Part shown: positions 1-8,447 of the stretch, piece by piece
Layout: every line of letters starts with the position of its first letter
Position numbering within the stretch: the stretch's first letter is position 1
Source: Marinoscillum furvescens DSM 4134
GTDB lineage: Bacteria; Bacteroidota; Bacteroidia; Cytophagales; Cyclobacteriaceae
Direction of reading: 5' to 3'
Assembly: GCF_003386095.1 (NCBI RefSeq)
Contig: NZ_QREG01000002.1
Coordinates: 126,724-190,723, forward strand
Length of the DNA stretch: 64,000 bases
Notes under the pieces: model-generated
What the model was told of the DNA's origin: nothing
Database searches by the model: none
What the model saw: the letters and a program-made list of their open reading frames with translations, nothing else
Position numbers and translations under genes: made by a program

Positions 1-2
1 TC

Positions 3-821
3 CAGATACAACTGATAGCTAGCAATAAGACCGGCTGTAGCGACACCTTACAGCGCACCATCAACTTCCGGAAGTCCCCTACTCCGACACTACCTGCCTC
101 CATCGATGTATGTCCGGAAGACTCAGTGACCATTGTCCCCGAAGGTGGGTCAGCTTTTGGATTTTATGCGGATGCTGCACTCACCCGGCTTTTACAAAAA
201 GGCAATACTATGACCCTCACCTCGACAGCAGCAGACACATTGCTTTATGTAGTAGGGCTGGACAGTATATTGCCTTCAGATCCTGTTATGGTAGCTATTG
301 GTTTACACGATACTGCATTTGATATTGCTTTAGATCCCGACACTTTAATCCTTTCCCAGCAGCAAACTATTACACTTAGCTCGCAGGGAGTGGAGTTAGC
401 TCAAATTGCGTGGTATCTAGACAGCATCTTTTTAGACACACACCCTTCACCGAAAGTGTTTTTTGATCAGGAAGGGGACTATACTGTTTCGGCTGTTGCC
501 AAAACAATCCACGGATGCTCCGTCACTGCACAAAAGAAGTTGGTGGTCCGCAATGACCTCTCTCAAGAAGATCCATTGAGCAGCTCTCTCGGGCAGACTG
601 TGATCTACCCCAATCCCACCCAAAACACGCTGACCATCCAGGTAAATGAACCGACCAAAGCCACCTTATTCACACTAGACGGTCAAAAGATTAACTCATG
701 GGATATCAACGACTTAGCGAAAATAAATTTGTCGCAATTGCAAAAAGGCGTATATTTGCTTGTACTTGACGCTCCGGCATCAGGCACCCTCCAGCTACAA
801 AAAATCATCCTCACTAACTAG
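3..821 (+). CDS. T9SS-sorted surface protein, C-terminal part (5' cut by window)
   Basis: The reading frame is open from base 3 through to the TAG at 819-821, so the gene starts upstream of the window. A GTG at 126 is internal to this frame and is not the start. The visible part begins with a Cys-containing Ig/PKD-like stretch, continues with a second beta-rich segment, and ends with a ~75-residue domain starting at VIYPNPTQNTL and closing on GVYLLVLD...LQKIILTN. That is the hallmark of a type A type IX secretion sorting domain. Such proteins cross the outer membrane through the Por/T9SS machinery and are anchored or released at the surface. The function of the rest cannot be judged. I am confident about the sorting domain, and only moderately confident about the Ig/PKD assignment. 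Confidence 0.85.
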   Translation, partial: QIQLIASNKTGCSDTLQRTINFRKSPTPTLPASIDVCPEDSVTIVPEGGSAFGFYADAALTRLLQKGNTMTLTSTAADTLLYVVGLDSILPSDPVMVAIGLHDTAFDIALDPDTLILSQQQTITLSSQGVELAQIAWYLDSIFLDTHPSPKVFFDQEGDYTVSAVAKTIHGCSVTAQKKLVVRNDLSQEDPLSSSLGQTVIYPNPTQNTLTIQVNEPTKATLFTLDGQKINSWDINDLAKINLSQLQKGVYLLVLDAPASGTLQLQKIILTN

Positions 822-1029
822 CGCATTGCTTCCACTGCACTGAACCGCCATATTCAGGTCCGTCCCATTTTCCAAACTAGCAAGCAACAGGTTTCTATTC
901 TACATCCATAAGAAAGAGCCATTACGTATGTAATACGCAAATTCTTAAGTCAACCTAGTAGGGTATTAGCCTTATTGACCGTTTTTCTCAAGAATTGTCC
1001 AAGTTAAAGTTAGAACCTGATTTCACCAC

Positions 1030-2199
1030 ATGAAAACTTCTTCCCAACATATCACTTTGATTACCCTGCTGTTAATACTAGCATTTGGCTCCCAGCTGCA
1101 TGCTACTTCCATTCCCGGTTGCTCTGGAGGAACAGTCGAAAACAACGTAGAAGATGGCGTAGAAATCAAAAACGGAGACTGTGGCATACTGTCGTCCAAT
1201 ATTGGAACTATTGAAGGCAATATTGAGATTAAAGGCGGTGGAGAACTAACAATAGATGGTAATATCAACACAGTGGAAGGTAACATTACCATCTGTACTT
1301 CATGTACATTGATCATCAATGGAGATATATCTCAAATGGATGGAAGCATTACCAATAATGGCACACTGATCATCCGTGGAAGTGTGACATCAGAAGGTAA
1401 ACTGGAGATCAAAGGCAAAGGAACTACTACACTGGACGGAGGAAGTTTTACCAGTACTAATGATACCGTAGAGCTCGGACCTCAATCTAATTTGGACCTT
1501 CAAAATGGCAGTTCTATAAGTGTATCAAAAGAAATTGTAAATAAAGGCACCATCACCTCCGATGAAACAGGCAACACTATCTCTGGAGGGATAGACAACT
1601 CTGGAGGTGGCACCTCTCCTACATTTACAGGATGTGGATCAGGTGAGTGTACCGATAATTCTACACTACCCATTACACTAGGAAGTTTCGAACTGACAGC
1701 TCAGCAGAATACCATTCTACTATCATGGACAACACTATCCGAAATAAACTTTGAATATTTCGAGATTCAACGAGCCAGCGCCGATGGGGATTTTGAAACG
1801 ATAGCCACACTAGCAGGCAATGGCACCACTTCACAACCTGTAGCCTATACCTGGACTGATGAAGCGCCTCTATCAGGCATTAACTACTACCGCCTGATCA
1901 GCAACGATTACGATGGATACAGAGAAGTTTTTGAAGCGAAAGTGATTGAATTCAACGTGCAGTCAGCTAAGAATGAGTGGAAAATGTTCCCTTCGGTTAT
2001 TTCTCCATATGAGCATGTTTCAATTACTGGCCTCAATATGGACGCTCAAATCGCAGTTTATTCCACACGTGGACAGGTCGTTAACCATCGTTTTGAAAAC
2101 GGCCAAATAGAACTTACAGACCAAGTACAAGCTGGCGTATACATCGTAAGAGTTTCCAATAACGGAATCACTTCCACCAAACGCCTGGTTATTCGCTAA
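1030..2199 (+). CDS. T9SS-sorted surface protein with Gly/Ile/Asn-rich repeats
   Basis: 389 aa. Residues 1-25 form a Sec signal peptide (hydrophobic LITLLLILAFGSQLHA). Residues ~30-200 are a repetitive beta-helix-like stretch with recurring GNI/GSI and ING/TLI strands, typical of adhesin-like passenger regions. Residues ~215-305 look like a fibronectin-III-like domain (LPITLGSFELTAQQNTILLS, then YFEIQRASADGDF and NYYRLISND), a module often found just before T9SS sorting domains. The last ~75 residues (FPSVISPYEHVSITG ... AGVYIVRVSNNGITSTKRLVIR) form a type A-like sorting domain with FPS in place of YPNP. The start is the first ATG before the signal peptide, 208 bp after the previous gene. The ligand or role is unknown; surface display is the supported inference. 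Confidence 0.85.
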   Translation: MKTSSQHITLITLLLILAFGSQLHATSIPGCSGGTVENNVEDGVEIKNGDCGILSSNIGTIEGNIEIKGGGELTIDGNINTVEGNITICTSCTLIINGDISQMDGSITNNGTLIIRGSVTSEGKLEIKGKGTTTLDGGSFTSTNDTVELGPQSNLDLQNGSSISVSKEIVNKGTITSDETGNTISGGIDNSGGGTSPTFTGCGSGECTDNSTLPITLGSFELTAQQNTILLSWTTLSEINFEYFEIQRASADGDFETIATLAGNGTTSQPVAYTWTDEAPLSGINYYRLISNDYDGYREVFEAKVIEFNVQSAKNEWKMFPSVISPYEHVSITGLNMDAQIAVYSTRGQVVNHRFENGQIELTDQVQAGVYIVRVSNNGITSTKRLVIR

Positions 2200-2245
2200 A
2201 TTCCCTTCGAAAAAACTTGGTTATCTTCGTGGCGTTAACCTAATA

Positions 2246-3286
2246 GTGCGAAGAAGTATGCTTCTGTGGATTTTTGTGATATTCCTGCTGCTTGCAGGGG
2301 GCATTTTGCTCATTGGCTGGAGTTTTTCTACCCCAGGTCATCAAGGGCCAGCCACACCTCATTTTGATGGCAAACAATTTAGAAACAAGAGTGGAGCCAA
2401 AGCCAGAGGGTTTGCAGCTGTACTCCAATGGATCATCAAACGCGACCAGGGGCCATGGGCTAAAAACTACGAAACTACACAGGGAGAAGCACCCGTAAGC
2501 AGCTCTGACCAAATGCGGATCACATTTGTCAATCACAGCACTTTTCTCATTCAGTGGAACGATCTCAACATACTTACTGATCCGATATGGAGCGAGCGCT
2601 GTAGTCCTGTAAGTTTTGCAGGTCCTCAGCGCATGCGTCCCCCGGGCATACGCTTCGAAGACCTCCCCCCTATAGATGCTGTATTGATTAGTCACAATCA
2701 CTATGACCATCTGGATATCCCATCGATCAAAAGAATTCAAAAGGAATTTGCGCCGGTATTCGTAGTGCCCCTGGGAGTAAAAAAGCATTTGGCTCAGCTC
2801 AATATTGAAAACACCATAGAGCTCGACTGGTGGCAATCTGCCCACATCGGAATGGAAATAAAAGCAGTACCTGCACAGCACTTTAGCGGTAGAGGCATGT
2901 TTGATCGTGACCAGACACTCTGGGCTGGATATGTGATCAGTGATGGTATCAAAAAAATCTATTTTGCAGGAGATAGTGGCTATGCCCCGTTGTTTAAAGA
3001 AATAGGCAAGAAAGAAGGCCCGATGGACGTATCGCTCATCCCCATTGGAGCCTATATGCCTCAGTGGTTTATGTCGCCCGTGCATATCTCTCCCGAAGAA
3101 GCCATTAAAGTTCATCAAGATGTGCGTTCGCGTCAGAGCATCGCCATGCACTTTGGCACCTTTCCCCTTGCAGACGAGGGACAGGGCAAAGCAGAAGAAG
3201 ATTTGATTCTTTCACTTGCAGCGCACCAAATTCCTCAGTCTGAATTCATCATACCAGAAGAGGGGGAAGTTTGGACTGCTGATTAG
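2246..3286 (+). CDS. Membrane-anchored metallo-beta-lactamase-fold hydrolase, NAPE-PLD-like
   Basis: 346 aa. An N-terminal membrane anchor or uncleaved signal (residues ~5-27) is followed by an MBL-fold hydrolase of the UlaG/NAPE-PLD type (COG2220). Metal ligands are visible: HNHYDH at 150-155, H212 in AQHFSGRG, D243 in AGDSG and H302 in MHFGTF. The QHFSGRG and SPVHISPEEA stretches are typical of the N-acyl-phosphatidylethanolamine phospholipase D branch, so a phospholipid or N-acyl-lipid diesterase is a fair guess, but the substrate is not established. The GTG at 2246 gives the longest frame; ATG at 2258 keeps the anchor and is an equally good start. The stop overlaps by 4 bp the stop of the convergent EF-hand gene. 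Confidence 0.87.
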   Translation: MRRSMLLWIFVIFLLLAGGILLIGWSFSTPGHQGPATPHFDGKQFRNKSGAKARGFAAVLQWIIKRDQGPWAKNYETTQGEAPVSSSDQMRITFVNHSTFLIQWNDLNILTDPIWSERCSPVSFAGPQRMRPPGIRFEDLPPIDAVLISHNHYDHLDIPSIKRIQKEFAPVFVVPLGVKKHLAQLNIENTIELDWWQSAHIGMEIKAVPAQHFSGRGMFDRDQTLWAGYVISDGIKKIYFAGDSGYAPLFKEIGKKEGPMDVSLIPIGAYMPQWFMSPVHISPEEAIKVHQDVRSRQSIAMHFGTFPLADEGQGKAEEDLILSLAAHQIPQSEFIIPEEGEVWTAD

Positions 3287-3849
3287 TTTGAATTAGACTC
3301 CCAAAATCCAAACAGCCAGTTTCCTTTGGCATTTTCATCATCGCTACGGAAAAACTCCCGTATGGCCGAAAGCAGCTCGTCAGCGCTGATATAATCATCG
3401 TGATCTAAGTCCAGTTTAGTAAAAGCCTTTGCCGAATAGCGAATCTCAATCCTATAAGCCATAAAAAGGTCCACATATTCATTTAGCGAGATATATCCAT
3501 CCTGATTGGTATCAAAAAAGCCAATAATTTCTTTCGCAAGCTTATTGATATGGCGTTCATAGAGTTCTTCATCTCCATTGACAATTACCTTATCGGCAAA
3601 CTCTAGCCACTCCTCCATGGTAGCAGTGCTATCATATGGTTTTCCCATAAAATCACAGAAATCCTTCCAGGTACCTTCACAGCGATGCAAACAAGCAGTA
3701 TATGCCTCGGTACCTTCACGAAACCCCCATAGCACACACAGGTTTTCACCGATATTGATAAAGTCATCACGTTCTAGCACTCCATTTTTATCAAAATCAA
3801 GAACATTGAAATAATGGGCTAGTTTTCGTTTTTGCAGGGAAGTCATCAT
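3283..3849 (-). CDS. Calerythrin-like EF-hand calcium-binding protein
   Basis: 188 aa, no signal peptide, so probably cytoplasmic. Canonical EF-hand loops are visible at ~18-30 (DFDKNGVLERDDF), ~112-124 (DTNQDGYISLNEY) and ~146-158 (DLDHDDYISADEL). The region around 75-90 occupies the place of a degenerate second hand. The C-terminus GNWLFGFWE matches the GNWLFG ending of the sarcoplasmic calcium-binding/calerythrin family. Length and four-hand layout fit that family. Likely role: calcium buffering or sensing, by family. A clear paralogue lies at 49129-49686 with the same arrangement, including the end GNWIFGNWE. It converges on the NAPE-PLD-like gene. Two Met codons sit at the start (MMTSLQ); I keep the first. 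Confidence 0.85.
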   Translation of the reverse strand: MMTSLQKRKLAHYFNVLDFDKNGVLERDDFINIGENLCVLWGFREGTEAYTACLHRCEGTWKDFCDFMGKPYDSTATMEEWLEFADKVIVNGDEELYERHINKLAKEIIGFFDTNQDGYISLNEYVDLFMAYRIEIRYSAKAFTKLDLDHDDYISADELLSAIREFFRSDDENAKGNWLFGFWESNSN

Positions 3850-3872
3850 ATAGTTGGGAGTAAGGGTGTAAG

Positions 3873-4580
3873 TTAGTCTTGTTGGGCGAAAACCTTTTTG
3901 AGTAGCTCCGTGGTGCGTGCCACAGGATCCTGACGAATCTTCTTTTCCTCCTCAGCCACTAGCTTAAACAGTCCGTCTAGTGCCTGGGATGTTGCATAGT
4001 TCTCCAAATCAGGATCCACATCATCCGTAAAAGGTATCTTGTTATAAGTTTCAACAATATCACTATAATATTTCGTAGCATTGGTCTTTTTCAATGCCTG
4101 GCTAATTACAGGTTTAAACCTGGCCCTCAATTGATCTGAAGTTTTTTGCTTTAAATATTGAGTAGCTGCATCGTCACTGCCTTTTAAAATATTCCAGGCA
4201 TCCTGGATTGTCATGGATCGTATCGCTGATACAATAATCGGTTTCGCTTCTTTGGCTGCCTCCTCTGCTCCTCTGTTGAGCGTTTTCAAAAACTTATCCA
4301 CCTGTGCTCCCAGACCAATATCCCGGAGTTTATTTTCTACTTTTACCACATCCGGTGGAAAAGGAATTCTAATCGCAGGATTTTTCCAATATCCATCCAG
4401 CTGAGCGGCATTATTGGCCCCTTTGCTGATGCCCACTTCCAGTGCTTGCTTTAGCCCTGCTGCTACTTGCTCGGTGGTTAGCTGTTCACTATCCAGATAA
4501 TCATCCAGTGTTTGTTGAATTTGCTGCACCGTGCAGGCACTTATCATGATCAGTACCAATATGAAAGAAACAAGTCGCAT
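3873..4580 (-). CDS. DUF4197 family lipoprotein
   Basis: 235 aa. The N-terminus MRLVSFILVLIMISAC carries a lipobox with Cys16, so the protein should be a periplasmic or outer-membrane lipoprotein. The body matches DUF4197: GLKQALEVGISKGA near the start, the GYWKNPAIRIPFP motif near residue 65, a central helical stretch, and the family-typical ATSQALDGLFKLVAEEEKKIR followed by DPVARTTELLKKVF at the end. The fold is expected to be all-helical; the function is unknown. It lies 23 bp downstream of the EF-hand gene's start on the same strand and may be co-transcribed with it. The divergent neighbour cinA starts 86 bp away. Confidence 0.85.
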   Translation of the reverse strand: MRLVSFILVLIMISACTVQQIQQTLDDYLDSEQLTTEQVAAGLKQALEVGISKGANNAAQLDGYWKNPAIRIPFPPDVVKVENKLRDIGLGAQVDKFLKTLNRGAEEAAKEAKPIIVSAIRSMTIQDAWNILKGSDDAATQYLKQKTSDQLRARFKPVISQALKKTNATKYYSDIVETYNKIPFTDDVDPDLENYATSQALDGLFKLVAEEEKKIRQDPVARTTELLKKVFAQQD

Positions 4581-4666
4581 AAATTTCCAGATTTATTAGC
4601 GGGTTGATTACCTAAATCTAAGGGAATAACCCATAATTTTAAAAGTAAAAATTCAGTTCTTAAATA

Positions 4667-5914
4667 ATGCCCACATACGCAGACATAATCTCCATCGGAG
4701 ACGAATTACTTTACGGTCAAACACTCGACACCAACGCACACTGGATCAGCGGCCGCATGGATGAAATCGGCATCAAAGTAAAGCGAAGAATAACTGTAGC
4801 TGATGACGAAAGTGAAATTCTCAAAGCGTTTCAGGAGAGCGAAGACCGATCAGATATTGTACTCATTACCGGAGGCCTGGGCCCCACCAAGGATGATCTT
4901 ACCAAACCACTTTTGGCCAGGTATTTCAACGTGAGCTGTATCCTCAACGAGTCGGCACTGGCAGATGTTACTGAATTTTTCAAAAAAGCAGGACGTGAAC
5001 TTACAGAAGCCAACCGCCAACAAGCAGAACTACCCGCCAACTGCACAAAAATCACCAATAGAATGGGTACAGCTCCCGGCATGTGGTTTGACGAGCGCAA
5101 CACCATCTTTGTCTCCATGCCTGGCGTGCCCTACGAAATGAAAACCATGATGGACGAAATCATCCTTCCAAGGCTCAAGCAAAAATTTGTAGGAGGAGTG
5201 ATACACCACCGCATCATAAAGACCATCGGCATAGCAGAATCCACTCTAGCTGATAAAATAGCAGACTGGGAGGCTGCCCTACCCCCTCATATGAAGCTCG
5301 CATACTTACCCAGCCCCGGCCAGGTAAAACTGCGTATCACTACCATGGGTAATGACAAAGACTCACTTCGAGCGGAAACCAACCAACAGGTGGAACGGGT
5401 ACTCCCCCTGATTGAGCAATATGTGTATGGATATGATAATGATGAAATTGAAAGTGTAATAGGCCAGAAACTTATCCAAAACGAAAAAACTCTGGCCATT
5501 GCAGAAAGCTGCACCGGGGGGTATTTATCACACATGGTCACGTCTATACCCGGGAGTTCTGCCTACTTCAAAGGCAGCCTCGTCTCCTATGCCAATGAGA
5601 TCAAAGAAGGTATGTTGGGTGTAGATTCCCAAACTTTGGAGCAGCATGGGGCAGTGAGCGAAGAGGTGGTTTTGCAAATGGCAAAAAACATAAGAGCACA
5701 GTTCAACACGGAAGTAGGACTGGCCATTAGTGGCATTGCTGGCCCCGATGGAGGCACCGAAGAAAAACCTGTAGGTACCGTATGGATAGCATATTCTGAC
5801 TCGCAAAAAACGACAGCTAAAAAATTTAATTTTTCCAAGAGCAGAGTACTCAATATTAAATTAAGCGCACTTAGTGCTTTAAATATGTTTAGAATTCACT
5901 TTTTCAGCAATTAG
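4667..5914 (+). CDS. cinA: CinA family protein (competence/damage-inducible, NMN amidohydrolase type)
   Basis: 415 aa, the full two-domain length for CinA. The N-terminal ~170 residues form the MoaB/Mog-like domain (IISIGDELLYGQTLDTNAHW; GGLGPTKDDLTK; APGMWF; MPGVPYEM). Residues ~255-415 form the PncC-type amidohydrolase domain (LAIAESCTGGYLSHMVTSIP, GSLVSYAN, GAVSEEVV, ISGIAGPDGGTEEKPVGTVW). By family, the C-terminal domain deamidates nicotinamide mononucleotide in NAD recycling and the N-terminal domain acts as an ADP-ribose pyrophosphatase. The ATG at 4667 is the only start that keeps the conserved beginning. It is followed by a TATCTTTG promoter-like element and the E2 gene, so the two are probably separate units. 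Confidence 0.93.
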   Translation: MPTYADIISIGDELLYGQTLDTNAHWISGRMDEIGIKVKRRITVADDESEILKAFQESEDRSDIVLITGGLGPTKDDLTKPLLARYFNVSCILNESALADVTEFFKKAGRELTEANRQQAELPANCTKITNRMGTAPGMWFDERNTIFVSMPGVPYEMKTMMDEIILPRLKQKFVGGVIHHRIIKTIGIAESTLADKIADWEAALPPHMKLAYLPSPGQVKLRITTMGNDKDSLRAETNQQVERVLPLIEQYVYGYDNDEIESVIGQKLIQNEKTLAIAESCTGGYLSHMVTSIPGSSAYFKGSLVSYANEIKEGMLGVDSQTLEQHGAVSEEVVLQMAKNIRAQFNTEVGLAISGIAGPDGGTEEKPVGTVWIAYSDSQKTTAKKFNFSKSRVLNIKLSALSALNMFRIHFFSN

Positions 5915-5924
5915 CGGAATTATT

Positions 5925-5932
5925 TATCTTTG
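5925..5932 (+). promoter_or_regulatory. Candidate Bacteroidetes -7 element before the E2 gene
   Basis: TATCTTTG matches the Bacteroidota -7 consensus TAnnTTTG and lies 35 bp before the ATG at 5968, just after the cinA stop. No good TTG -33 element is visible at the usual distance, so this is a sequence match and not a proven promoter. Confidence 0.4.
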
Positions 5933-5967
5933 TGTAACCCAAAAATGAACATCTAACAAAATATTCT

Positions 5968-7281
5968 ATGGCTTTAGTGGAAATGGTAATGCCTAAAATG
6001 GGCGAAAGTGTAATGGAAGGAACTGTACTTTCCTGGCTTAAGCAAGTAGGCGATACAATAGAAGAGGAAGAATCACTGCTGGAAGTGGCTACTGACAAGG
6101 TAGACACGGATATCCCAGCATCTCACGCTGGTGTACTCAAAGAAATCCTGGCGCAAGAAGGAGATGTAGTAGAAGTTGGCAAGCCGATAGCACGAATAGA
6201 AACAACAGGTGAAGCGTCCACTGAAGCGCCTAGCTCCACTCCAGACCCTGAAAAAGAACCCGTAAAAGCTGCTGAGCAGTTGGTAGAAAATGCCATATCA
6301 ACGGTAAGTGATGAGCCTATACCTGCCAAATCCGGCGACAAGTTCTTTTCACCTTTGGTCAGAAATATAGCTAAGGAAGAAGGTGTGACCGTGGCAGAGC
6401 TAGAAGCACTGCAAGGATCTGGCAAGGACGGCCGAGTAACCAAAAAAGACATCCTGGCTTATGTAGACCAAAAGAAAAGCGGGACTACTGCCCCATCTAC
6501 CGCTACTACTAACGGCCAAACAGCGCAGACATCCGTTCCTAAAATGGAAGGAGTACCAGCCACCATCAGTGGTGAAGACGAAATCATTGAGATGGACCGC
6601 ATGCGTAAAATGATTGCTGATCGCATGTTGGCATCCAAGCAAATATCACCACACGTTACCTCATTTGTGGAGGCGGATGTATCAGAGATGGTACAATGGA
6701 GAAACAAAATGAAGGGTGTCTTCAAGGAGCGTGATGGCCAGATACTGACATTTACGCCCATTATGATAGAGGCAGTGGTAAAAGCCATCAAGGACTACCC
6801 AATGATCAATGTACAGGTAGATGGCAATCGAATCATTCGTAAAAAACACATCAACATAGGTATGGCGGTGGCTCTACCCACAGGAAACCTCATTGTACCT
6901 GTGATCCATGACGCAGACCAGCTCAACCTCGTGGGGCTTACTCAAAAAGTAAATGAGTTGGCTCGAAAAGCCCGAGAAAACAAACTGAAGCCAGACGACC
7001 TGCAAGGCGGCACGTATACGGTGTCTAACGTAGGGTCATTTGGAAATGTAATGGGGACTCCCATCATTATGCAACCGCAAGTGGGTATTATGGCATTGGG
7101 AGCTATAGTGAAAAAACCTGCTGTAGTAGAAACTCCTCAGGGAGACTTCATCGGCATCCGTCATAAGATGTTCCTGTCGCATAGCTATGATCACCGCGTG
7201 GTAGACGGGGCACTTGGCGGCATGTTTGTGAGACGGGTAGCAGACTACCTGGAGCGATTCGACAAAGAACGAACAGTCTGA
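5968..7281 (+). CDS. Dihydrolipoamide acyltransferase (E2) of a 2-oxo acid dehydrogenase complex
   Basis: 437 aa. It has an N-terminal lipoyl domain (residues 1-80) with the lipoylation site in EVATDKVDTDI (K44), then an acidic Ala/Pro/Thr linker, a peripheral subunit-binding domain (~128-165, FFSPLVRNIAKEEGV...DGRVTKKDILAYV), a second linker, and the acyltransferase core from ~205 (MRKMIADRMLASKQISPHVT) to the end. The catalytic signature is HRVVDGA, H409 and D413. It transfers acyl groups from lipoyl to CoA. One lipoyl domain and the core sequence resemble branched-chain or unassigned Bacteroidetes E2 proteins; which 2-oxo acid is used cannot be read from this subunit. No E1 or E3 gene is adjacent. 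A strong intrinsic terminator follows at 7307. Confidence 0.93.
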   Translation: MALVEMVMPKMGESVMEGTVLSWLKQVGDTIEEEESLLEVATDKVDTDIPASHAGVLKEILAQEGDVVEVGKPIARIETTGEASTEAPSSTPDPEKEPVKAAEQLVENAISTVSDEPIPAKSGDKFFSPLVRNIAKEEGVTVAELEALQGSGKDGRVTKKDILAYVDQKKSGTTAPSTATTNGQTAQTSVPKMEGVPATISGEDEIIEMDRMRKMIADRMLASKQISPHVTSFVEADVSEMVQWRNKMKGVFKERDGQILTFTPIMIEAVVKAIKDYPMINVQVDGNRIIRKKHINIGMAVALPTGNLIVPVIHDADQLNLVGLTQKVNELARKARENKLKPDDLQGGTYTVSNVGSFGNVMGTPIIMQPQVGIMALGAIVKKPAVVETPQGDFIGIRHKMFLSHSYDHRVVDGALGGMFVRRVADYLERFDKERTV

Positions 7282-7306
7282 TATCAGACTACCCTAATAA
7301 AAGATA

Positions 7307-7334
7307 GGCATTCGGGCTTCCGAATGCCTTTTTT
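7307..7334 (+). terminator. Intrinsic terminator after the E2 gene
   Basis: A 9-bp perfect stem (GGCATTCGG / CCGAATGCC) with a 4-nt loop is followed by six T. It starts 25 bp after the E2 stop codon and separates it from the YihY gene. Confidence 0.9.
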
Positions 7335-7401
7335 GTTTCTCTGAAAATCAAAACAAAATGTAGTGCGGAGCCATTATTACCTCAACAAAGCGTTGATTTT
7401 C

Positions 7402-8310
7402 ATGAAACATTCCTATCGGTCCATTCTCCTTTTGGTACGCAAAGCCATCACTAAATACATCAAAGACGATCCGATTAGACTTTCGGGTACCACAGCATTT
7501 TTTATGTTATTGGCCGTGGCACCCATCGTCATCATAATGACCAACATGGCAGGCATGCTAATAGACCAAAACCTTGTCACCGAAAAAGTACTGGCGCAAA
7601 CCGAAGCGATGATTGGCCCTCAAGGCCGTGAGTACATACAGATGCTCATAGAAAGCTCAGGCAAATCAAAAGATCAATCACTGGTGAGAAGTCTCGTGGG
7701 AATCGGAATCTTTATAGGCATCAGCACCACGCTTTTTCATGTAGTGCAAAACGCCATCAACTACATCTGGCGAGTACGTAGCAAGCCTCAAAACAACCTC
7801 TTGCAAACCTTAAAAGACCGAACGCTATCCTTTGGACTGCTGCTAAGCATCGGGCTGATCATGCTCATTACCTTACTATTAGATGCCGGCATCTCCCTGT
7901 TAGATGACTACCTAAGCGCTACTTTTCCTACTGCGACGGTCATTCTCATTCGGTCCTTGCATTTGATCGTCTCATTTGGAGTAGCAACTCTTATTTTTGC
8001 ACTTATTTACAGGTTTTTACCAGATGCTCGAATCAAATGGCACGTCACCTGGATTGGCGCATTGATTACTGCCGCACTTTTTACCATAGGCAAGTTCATC
8101 ATTGGCGCATTGCTGGGCAGCAGTGGACTCGCTGATCTCTACGGTGCTGCAGGATCAATAGTCATCGTGTTGCTCTGGTTCTTCTATTCGTCCATCATCT
8201 TCTATTTTGGTGCCGAAATCACCCAACAGTATGGTGAAATCTATGCCAAGGACATTCAACCTCAAAATCATGCTGTTCGCATAAAGATCACCGAAGTATC
8301 TGACCAGTAA
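7402..8310 (+). CDS. YihY/BrkB family inner-membrane protein
   Basis: 302 aa from the ATG at 7402; the frame extends upstream to a GTG at 7363, which would add 13 poorly conserved residues. The family signature is clear: DDPIRLSGTTAFFMLLAVAPIVIIM near the N-terminus, NAINYIWRVR, and GAAGSIVIVLLWFFYSSIIFYFGAEITQQY near the C-terminus. About six transmembrane helices are predicted by eye, the usual topology. The family was once annotated as ribonuclease BN, which is not supported, and its function remains unclear. It lies between two independent genes and is preceded by the E2 terminator. Confidence 0.88.
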   Translation: MKHSYRSILLLVRKAITKYIKDDPIRLSGTTAFFMLLAVAPIVIIMTNMAGMLIDQNLVTEKVLAQTEAMIGPQGREYIQMLIESSGKSKDQSLVRSLVGIGIFIGISTTLFHVVQNAINYIWRVRSKPQNNLLQTLKDRTLSFGLLLSIGLIMLITLLLDAGISLLDDYLSATFPTATVILIRSLHLIVSFGVATLIFALIYRFLPDARIKWHVTWIGALITAALFTIGKFIIGALLGSSGLADLYGAAGSIVIVLLWFFYSSIIFYFGAEITQQYGEIYAKDIQPQNHAVRIKITEVSDQ

Positions 8311-8356
8311 GGCTTTAAACATTCGCTTTTCACCTACACTTTAGCTTTCGCTAATT

Positions 8357-8372
8357 TTTAGATTAATCTAAA
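8357..8372. promoter_or_regulatory. 16-bp perfect palindrome, DtxR/MntR-like operator candidate
   Basis: TTTAGATTAATCTAAA is a perfect palindrome ending 75 bp before the ATG of the TonB-dependent receptor. The TTAG...CTAA arms resemble metal-dependent DtxR/IdeR/MntR family boxes. This supports metal-regulated expression of the receptor, but only by motif resemblance. Confidence 0.5.
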
Positions 8373-8447
8373 TTTTGTTTGTGTTAAACCTAATTAATAG
8401 ATTTGTATTACTTAACCATTTAATTAGGACCACAATAGACGAATGCA

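Noticed and set aside
2240-3151. Minus-strand 303-codon frame
   Set aside because: It lies entirely opposite the NAPE-PLD-like hydrolase gene, whose motifs are complete; no recognisable protein features.
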